Both the position numbers and the translations under genes were made by a program. Shown one piece after another: positions 58,123 to 64,000 of a stretch of 64,000 bases of DNA. A model generated the notes under the pieces. It saw only the letters and a list, made by a program, of their open reading frames with translations, was not told where the DNA came from and made no database searches. The DNA is from Halotia branconii CENA392 (GTDB taxonomy: Bacteria; Cyanobacteriota; Cyanobacteriia; Cyanobacteriales; Nostocaceae): assembly GCF_029953635.1 (NCBI RefSeq), contig NZ_CP124543.1:2397455-2461454 (forward strand), written 5' to 3'. Each line of letters begins with the position of its first letter. Positions within the stretch are counted from its first letter, which is position 1.

Positions 58123-61100
58123 CTAGTTTGCACTAAAGACGATATCCACCCAGTAGTTGCTTGACTGGTAAGTAGAGTTAGGGAAGACAGAGTTCGAGCT
58201 ATAGTTATAAACGCCATTGCCTCCACTTGCTCCATTGCTGAGAGCGTGCAGTGGTGGATTATCTACACCACTATTAAAGTACCCCTCATCTACAGAGTAG
58301 TGTCCAACATTGGTGTGATAGGACGCTATATATGTAGTGTTTGCGGCAATCGCTACTGGAGTAGCAAAGTTAACCTGCTGCCAACCTGAAGCAGTTTCAT
58401 TACTGAAAGTTGCTCTAGCTAACTGCGTACCACTATTACTCCATAAAGTGGCAACATGAGTACCTGTATTGATCGTACTCTTGTAAAACCGAATGCCAGT
58501 AATTGAACCACTGACATCTGAACGGAATTTAACGCCAACTTCTATAGCAGTATTATCAGGGTCTGACAATACAGTAGGGGTTACTGTGTTATTCCAGATA
58601 TTACATGATGAACAGGAAGATGATGCTGCTGTGGTGAATGACCAACTATAGTTTGCTGCCAAAGCATTACCTGCTTGGTCTTTGACTCCACTTGTTCCAC
58701 CTTTGACGGTAGCAGTATAAGTCGTTGCAGCTGCTAGTGAGCTACTTGGTACGAGTGTCACCGTACGATTGGCAGTGTTGTAAGTGACATTAGCTGATAC
58801 TAAAGCATTGTTCGCTCCCCGTAACTCAAATGTACTACTATTAACTGTTGCTGAATCCATTGCTTCGTTGAAAGTAGCTGTAATACTTATGCCATTACTT
58901 ACTCCTGTCGCTCCGTTACTAGGAGTCGTCGAACTTACAGTTGGTGGTGTTGTGTCGGCAGATGCTGTAGTGAAAGACCAAATGTAGTTTGCTGCTAAGG
59001 CATTACCTGCTTGATCTTTTACTCCTGTTGTCCCACCTTTAATAGTAGCTGTATAAGTAGTTGAGGCTGTTAGTGAGCTACTTGGTATGAGTGTCGCTAT
59101 ACGATTAGCGGTGTTGTATGTAACATTGGCTGATACTAAAGTATTGTTCGCTCTTCGCAACTCAAATGTACTACCATTAATTGTTGCTGAATCCATTGCT
59201 TCGCTGAAAGTAACTGTGACACTTGTGCCATTACTTACCCCTGTAGCTCCGTTACTAGGAGTTGTAGAACTTATAGTTGGGGGTGTTGTGTCAGAGGTTG
59301 TGGCAGTTGTGAATACTACGTCAACCCAGTAGTTACTCGAATTATATGCATCTGTGGGAAAGGCAGGAGTCGAAGTATATTTATAAACGCCGTTGTTTCC
59401 ACTAACTCCGTTACGTAGAGCATGTAACGGTAGAGTATCTACACCAGAATTAGCAAAGTAACTCTCATCTACAGAATAGTGACCAACATTAGTATGATAA
59501 GACGCTATATACGTAGTGTTGGCAGTAATTGCCACTGGAGTACTAAAGTTCACTTGTTGCCAACCTGAGGCAGTTTCACCAGTAAAAGTTGCAGTCGCTA
59601 ACTGTGTACCACTACTGCTCCACAGGCTACCTACATGAGTACCTGTGTTGCTGTTGGCTTTATAAAACCGGATGCCAGTAATTGAACCACTGACATCTGA
59701 ACGGAACTTAACACCAACCTCAATCGCACTGCTATCAGGATCTGCGACTACGGTAGGAGTTGCTGTAGTATCCCAAATACTGCAAGAAGCTGGAGCCGGA
59801 GGACATTGACGTGTTCCTACGTTGATGGTAACGCTTGCTCCAGGATTTTCAATATTACCGCTATCATCGATCGCTCGGCTTTTGATAGTGACTGATCCAG
59901 CAGTTTCAGGTATCCAGCTGTAGCTCCAGTTAGCACGACCCACAGCCGGATGCCATGTCGTGCCATTGTCTACAGATACTTCAACACCACCAACGACACC
60001 ACCGCCGATATCAGTCGCAGTACCACTGATTGTCACTTGACTGTTAGTTGCTACAGTTGTACCCGCAGTTGGCGAGGTAATTGTTGAGCTGGGAGTGGTT
60101 GTATCATTTGAGGCTGTGGCTAAAAGCAAACCGGATTGCAAAGTGGCTGGTTGCACACCCATATCAGCAAACAAGTTAACTGTTGCTTGCCGCATCCGCG
60201 CATCTGGTGTTGAATCACCTCGGTCTGGATTATCGTGATTGACATCTAAACCCCAAGACCACTGTATTGTTCCAGAACCAAACACTAATGCCCCACTACT
60301 ATGCTTATACAATGTCAAGTGGTGAGTCGCTGTACCTGAAGCATAACTAGACCCGTAATCTTGTAGAACTTCGACACCGTTGGCTACGGTCGTTGACAGG
60401 CGAATCAAACCAGGAGGGCGGAACCCATTATCAGAGTCTTCATCCCATTCGTAACCCAGAGTGCCACCAGCTAATGTGGTCGTATTACTTGCTGTAGCAA
60501 TACTGGTGTTGCGCCAGAAGCGCATCTTGCCATCAGCCGCAGGTACTTGAATAGCTCTAGTCCCGCCGTTGACTTTGAATATTGTTCCACTCAGGGCGTT
60601 TTCAGGACGGCCACCGTCAGCTGGTGGACTAAAACGCGGGTCGCGCCAAGTGCCAGTCCAGGTGGGTGGGTCTTGTGGATCGATGACTGCGTTAGCCTTT
60701 GTTTCTTTGTAAGTAACCAAGGTACGATAGGGTGTCACCGAAGGATCAATACTGTTTTCCCATCGGGTTTTCCAGAAGATTTCGTTACCGCTAAAGAACG
60801 CTAAATTAGTACCAGTATTTCTCGCTGCTTCGACGTTAGCGCGTTGATTGTTTGACCAGTACTCATCATGAGCAACTGAGAGGAAGACCTTATGGTTGCG
60901 AATTAAATTACCACGGCGATCGCTATCTACTCCAGTAAAATAGCTGACATTATAGCCATTAGACTCCAGCCAGCGAACCATCGGATATTCGCCATTGAAA
61001 AGCCAATCTTGACCATTATCAACTATGCGGGTATTAAACGGACGGTTGTAGCTGACCTTGTATGCTCTACCATCAGGTGATCCTGTATATAAACTATTGC

Positions 61101-61713
61101 CACCGTAGTTGTTATAAGCTTGCCAAGTAGTATCAGAGGTCTGAAAGAGCAGATCAGAAGTACTAGCATCGTCTCGAACAATAAAGACAATATGGCTAGC
61201 TCCTCCAGTATCTGAACGCACAACTTTTGCAAAGTAAATCCCTGATGTGGCATTTGATGGCACATTCCACGAAGCAGATACTGCCCAGTTACCACAATCA
61301 ATCAGTCCAGTTGCTGCATTGTTGAGGCAGCTCGGTTGATTTTGCGACTGTGTTAACGAACGCTGGACAGTTGCTACTTTACGCGCACCTCTACCGGTGT
61401 AGTAGCCTATGCGGTAAATATCTAGGCGGTAATTAGTAGCATTTGTTTTGATTTTGAAGGAAACAGTGTTTCCTCGATTGACGCTGATATCAGTAGCAAA
61501 ACCTTGGATACTTTCATCACCGACACCAGTAATATCCCACTCAGTAGAAGGATTTCCAACTAGGCAGTTTTCAGCAACTATCGGGTTGGTTGGAGAGGTA
61601 CAAGGATCAGCAGCAAGTACCCTCTGCATCTGCGGTTGAGAACCTAGATTCAGCCCTAACACTAAAAGTGTTGTTAGCATCATCAGGATCATCATGCGAG
61701 TCAACCTGTTCAT
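58123..61713 (-). CDS. secreted multidomain protein: N,N-dimethylformamidase-beta-like, Ig-like and DUF4082 domains
   Basis: 1196 residues. Signal peptide 1-34 (hydrophobic core, VLAADP). Residues 60-530 resemble the large-subunit-like domain of N,N-dimethylformamidase (LDIYRIGYYTGRGAR, SDTTWQAYNNYGG, HDEYWSNNQRANVEAARN, GNEIFWKTRW). Then an Ig-like domain (about 545-630), DUF4082 (640-790), two Big_5-type Ig domains (about 808-1030; PPTxSSTTPSNGATGVSNG) and a second DUF4082 (1033-1196). DUF4082 is a beta-sandwich often seen on carbohydrate-linked surface proteins. The enzyme head could be a hydrolase acting outside the cell. The gene upstream encodes a paralogue. Confidence 0.85.
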   Translation of the reverse strand: MNRLTRMMILMMLTTLLVLGLNLGSQPQMQRVLAADPCTSPTNPIVAENCLVGNPSTEWDITGVGDESIQGFATDISVNRGNTVSFKIKTNATNYRLDIYRIGYYTGRGARKVATVQRSLTQSQNQPSCLNNAATGLIDCGNWAVSASWNVPSNATSGIYFAKVVRSDTGGASHIVFIVRDDASTSDLLFQTSDTTWQAYNNYGGNSLYTGSPDGRAYKVSYNRPFNTRIVDNGQDWLFNGEYPMVRWLESNGYNVSYFTGVDSDRRGNLIRNHKVFLSVAHDEYWSNNQRANVEAARNTGTNLAFFSGNEIFWKTRWENSIDPSVTPYRTLVTYKETKANAVIDPQDPPTWTGTWRDPRFSPPADGGRPENALSGTIFKVNGGTRAIQVPAADGKMRFWRNTSIATASNTTTLAGGTLGYEWDEDSDNGFRPPGLIRLSTTVANGVEVLQDYGSSYASGTATHHLTLYKHSSGALVFGSGTIQWSWGLDVNHDNPDRGDSTPDARMRQATVNLFADMGVQPATLQSGLLLATASNDTTTPSSTITSPTAGTTVATNSQVTISGTATDIGGGVVGGVEVSVDNGTTWHPAVGRANWSYSWIPETAGSVTIKSRAIDDSGNIENPGASVTINVGTRQCPPAPASCSIWDTTATPTVVADPDSSAIEVGVKFRSDVSGSITGIRFYKANSNTGTHVGSLWSSSGTQLATATFTGETASGWQQVNFSTPVAITANTTYIASYHTNVGHYSVDESYFANSGVDTLPLHALRNGVSGNNGVYKYTSTPAFPTDAYNSSNYWVDVVFTTATTSDTTPPTISSTTPSNGATGVSNGTSVTVTFSEAMDSATINGSTFELRRANNTLVSANVTYNTANRIATLIPSSSLTASTTYTATIKGGTTGVKDQAGNALAANYIWSFTTASADTTPPTVSSTTPSNGATGVSNGISITATFNEAMDSATVNSSTFELRGANNALVSANVTYNTANRTVTLVPSSSLAAATTYTATVKGGTSGVKDQAGNALAANYSWSFTTAASSSCSSCNIWNNTVTPTVLSDPDNTAIEVGVKFRSDVSGSITGIRFYKSTINTGTHVATLWSNSGTQLARATFSNETASGWQQVNFATPVAIAANTTYIASYHTNVGHYSVDEGYFNSGVDNPPLHALSNGASGGNGVYNYSSNSVFPNSTYQSSNYWVDIVFSAN

Positions 61714-62001
61714 TTAACCTCCTGCAAAGATATAGTAATAATTGATAAATAATGGCAGTGATATAGATGCCTATAACCTTGATTCATGATTAAAAATTAG
61801 GGTTATCTAAATGCGGTTGATATCTGCTGTCAACCTGAGATTTTATGATTAAAATCTCAATCAATTTTTAAAAGCAATTTTTGCCGACCTTTCATTTGTT
61901 CCTAACTTTTCTGAATTTGAATCTCTTCCCTAGTAGAGGCTACGGCATACACACAAATTAGGAAAAACTGATCCATATTGGCTTTAATTTGGTAGTTAAG
62001 T
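61714..62001. other. AT-rich spacer upstream of the DUF4082 gene
   Basis: No gene seen. The stretch between the DUF4082 gene start and the GTAGGTTGGGTT element is AT-rich and should hold the promoter of the 58123-61713 gene; no boxes can be placed. Confidence 0.35.
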
Positions 62002-62094
62002 GTAGGTTGGGTTGAGGGTTCGCGTAGCGTCCCGTAGGGAAGCAAAACCCAATACTGGTCAGGATGTTGAGTCTCATTCTTCGACCCAACCTAC
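62002..62094. repeat. GTAGGTTGGGTT palindromic element
   Basis: GTAGGTTGGGTT at 62002-62013 and CCCAACCTAC at 62085-62094 enclose an insert with GCGTAGCGTCCCGTAGGG. Third copy of the family at 773-909 and 12908. The rest of the spacer up to 62353 has no gene. Confidence 0.6.
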
Positions 62095-62353
62095 GATTTA
62101 TTTTGCATCAATTCAGCCTTGCCACGCCGCAGGCTAAAATTCTAGATTTTTGGTGTATTAGGATTGATGTCTATAACTACAAAACGATAAAACCCGATTT
62201 AGGATGATTAGCTGATTTGTGTGTAGAAAGTAGGCTAATGAGATGAGAGTAATTTGGTTATTTTCCAGATTTTTAGTTCTCTTTTTTAGGAGAATGTCAA
62301 AATCTGGAAAACAGAAACCGAGAGATGAAATTTTTAACTACTCAATTCAAGTT

Positions 62354-64000
62354 TTAATTGGTAGCAAACACTACATCAACCCAGTAGTTACTCGATCCGA
62401 AAGTGGAATTGGGGAAGGCAGGATTCGCACTGTAGTTATAGATACCATTACCTCCACTCGACCCATTGCTGAGAGCGTGCAGTGGTGGATTATCTACACC
62501 AGTACTGGCAAAGTAGCCTTGGTCTACGGAGTAGCGTCCAACATTTGTATGGTAGGAAGCTACATAAGTGGTGTTAGCAGTAATTGCTACTGGTGTACTA
62601 AAGTTGACCTGCTGCCAACCAGAACCACTTTCATTAGTGAAAGTCGCTGTAGCCAACTGCGTACCAGTACTGCTCCATAAAGTACCAACGTGAGTCCCAG
62701 TATTAGCTGTACTCTTGTAGAATCGGATGCCAGTGATAAAACCGCTGACATCAGACCGGAACTTAACACCCAACTCAATCGGCACATTATCGGGATCTGC
62801 TAACACAGTGGGAGTTGTTGCAGGACTCCAGATAGTGGACGATGATCCTGTTGCTACTGTGGTAAATGACCAAGTTAAGTTCGCTGTTAAAGCGTTACCC
62901 GCTAAGTCTTTTACTCCAGTACTGCCACCTTTTACAGTGGTGGTATAAGTCATGGAATTTGCCAGTGGGCTACTTGGTGTTAGCGTTGCTGTACGGTTAG
63001 CGGTGTTATAGCTGATAGTGGCTGCTACCAAGGCATTACTAGAGTTGCGTAACTCGAATGTGTTGGTATTAATTGTTGCCGAGTCCATCCCTTCACTAAA
63101 AGTAGCTGTAACGTTCGTTCCTGTAGTTACCGCTGTTGCACCACTATTAGGAGATTTTGTAGTCACTGTTGGTGCTGTTGTATCAGGGCCTGTACTGCTC
63201 GCAAAGACTATATCTACCCAGTAATTACTCGACTGATAACTTTGATTTGGGAAACCAGTAGCACCATATTTGTAGACACCATTACCTCCATCTACTCCAT
63301 TGCGTAAAAGATGTAGTGGCGGATTATCTACTCCAGAACTAGCAAAGAATCCATTATCAGAAGCGTAGTTTCCATTGGGTGCATGATAGGAAGCAACATA
63401 AGTAGTATCAGCAGTAATTGCTACTGGAGTACTAAAGTTGACCTGTTGCCAACCCAAGGCAGTTTCGTTACTGAAAGTTGCCGTTGCTAGCTGGGTACCA
63501 GTGCTACTCCACAAATTACCGATGTGGGTTCCTGTGTTACCGCTTCCTTTATAGAATCGGATGCCAGTAATGAAGCCACTGATATCAGATTGGAACTTAA
63601 CGCCTAATTCGACCGCATTGGGATCAGGAGTTGATGGGTTAGCTGGAGTTGCCGAACTATTCCAAATACTTTGAGGAGGCGCTGTGCTTGTAGTAGTAAA
63701 TGACCAAGTAAAGTTTGCAGCCAAAGCATTGCCTGCTAGGTCTTTTACTCTTGGGTCGGTTGCTCCACCTTTAACTGTGGCGTTGTAAGTTGTTGAACTT
63801 GCCAACGGGCTATTTGGTGTTAGTGTTGCCGTGAGGGTAGCCTCATTGTATGTAACAGTGGCAGGAATCAGTGTACTTCCTGCATTTCGCAACTCAAATG
63901 TATTGCTATTAATCGTTGCTGGGTTGATTGGCTCACTAAACGTTGCTGTAACACTGCTGACAGTATTAACATTTGTAGCTCCGTTAGCAGGAGTCTTGGC
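62354..64000 (-). CDS. DUF4082/Big_5 surface protein, cut by window edge
   Basis: The frame is open from 64000 to its stop at 62354, so about 548 C-terminal residues are visible and the start lies outside. Order: end of one Ig-like domain (SEPINPATINSNTFELRNAG), DUF4082 (from about 63670), Big_5 (from about 63180, SPNSGATAVTTGTNV), DUF4082 (from about 62850), ending SSNYWVDVVFATN. This nearly mirrors the C-terminal part of the neighbouring 1196-residue protein, so the two arose by duplication. The first in-frame TTG at 63892 is not the true start. Likely secreted, by similarity. Confidence 0.82.
   Translation of the reverse strand, partial: AKTPANGATNVNTVSSVTATFSEPINPATINSNTFELRNAGSTLIPATVTYNEATLTATLTPNSPLASSTTYNATVKGGATDPRVKDLAGNALAANFTWSFTTTSTAPPQSIWNSSATPANPSTPDPNAVELGVKFQSDISGFITGIRFYKGSGNTGTHIGNLWSSTGTQLATATFSNETALGWQQVNFSTPVAITADTTYVASYHAPNGNYASDNGFFASSGVDNPPLHLLRNGVDGGNGVYKYGATGFPNQSYQSSNYWVDIVFASSTGPDTTAPTVTTKSPNSGATAVTTGTNVTATFSEGMDSATINTNTFELRNSSNALVAATISYNTANRTATLTPSSPLANSMTYTTTVKGGSTGVKDLAGNALTANLTWSFTTVATGSSSTIWSPATTPTVLADPDNVPIELGVKFRSDVSGFITGIRFYKSTANTGTHVGTLWSSTGTQLATATFTNESGSGWQQVNFSTPVAITANTTYVASYHTNVGRYSVDQGYFASTGVDNPPLHALSNGSSGGNGIYNYSANPAFPNSTFGSSNYWVDVVFATN

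Noticed and set aside
62243..62680. 145-residue plus-strand frame opposite the partial DUF4082 gene
   Set aside because: Almost all of it is antisense to the clear DUF4082 coding region, which has strong protein-level repeats.

Overview
The window is chromosomal DNA of a filamentous, probably heterocyst-forming cyanobacterium (Nostocales). The evidence is a split RNA polymerase beta-prime subunit (rpoC1 plus rpoC2), dense HIP1 palindromes (GCGATCGC), tandem heptanucleotide repeats between genes, and typical cyanobacterial families: Uma2, GUN4, ScyD/E, CHAT-TPR, YARHG kinases and DUF4082 surface proteins. The species cannot be named from sequence alone.

Layout. 1-10.1 kb is housekeeping and envelope: a partial LOG-family gene, a PBP4-type D,D-carboxypeptidase, LptC, a LabA-like NYN protein, methionyl-tRNA synthetase, a PlsC-type acyltransferase and an alpha/beta hydrolase with an EcsC-like protein. 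10.1-13.8 kb is an accessory island. It has two VapBC-type modules whose PIN toxins are each broken by one in-frame stop while the antitoxins stay open, a TIR-GUN4 fusion, and a two-gene unit resembling a polymorphic-toxin tail and its immunity protein. 14-18.9 kb holds pepA and the fatty-acid/phospholipid genes plsX, fabH and fabD, with every spacer filled by tandem heptamers. 19-25.8 kb has a secreted ScyD/E-like propeller, two paralogous Ser/Thr kinases (one ending in a YARHG-type domain), a Uma2 protein, a GIY-YIG-like protein and a small gene that looks frameshifted.

26-37.9 kb is the transcription block rpsT-tatD-rpoB-rpoC1-rpoC2 on the minus strand, with repeats in both rpo spacers. 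38.5-49.8 kb is mixed: hisD, a universal stress protein, Uma2, an SRPBCC-like protein, hslO (Hsp33), a large membrane-anchored helical repeat protein, an aldo/keto reductase and a lumenal pentapeptide-repeat protein. 48.1-53.0 kb encodes the glycine cleavage proteins T, H and P in order. 53.1-58.1 kb is a second accessory island: a HicB antitoxin next to a scar joining the start of hicA to a headless PIN gene, a secreted TPR-CHAT protein with ten near-identical 120-bp repeats, and fragments that look like a trypsin-like protease and a metalloprotease. 58.1-64 kb carries two paralogous secreted proteins built from DUF4082 and Ig-like modules; the second runs off the window.

The most notable pattern is toxin decay with antitoxin retention: all three PIN/HicA-type toxin genes are damaged and all three antitoxins are intact. 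The TIR-GUN4 protein, the possible small toxin/immunity pair and the TPR-CHAT protein with adjacent protease relics are the best candidates for under-described conflict or signalling systems. No tRNA, rRNA, CRISPR array or complete insertion sequence was recognised.
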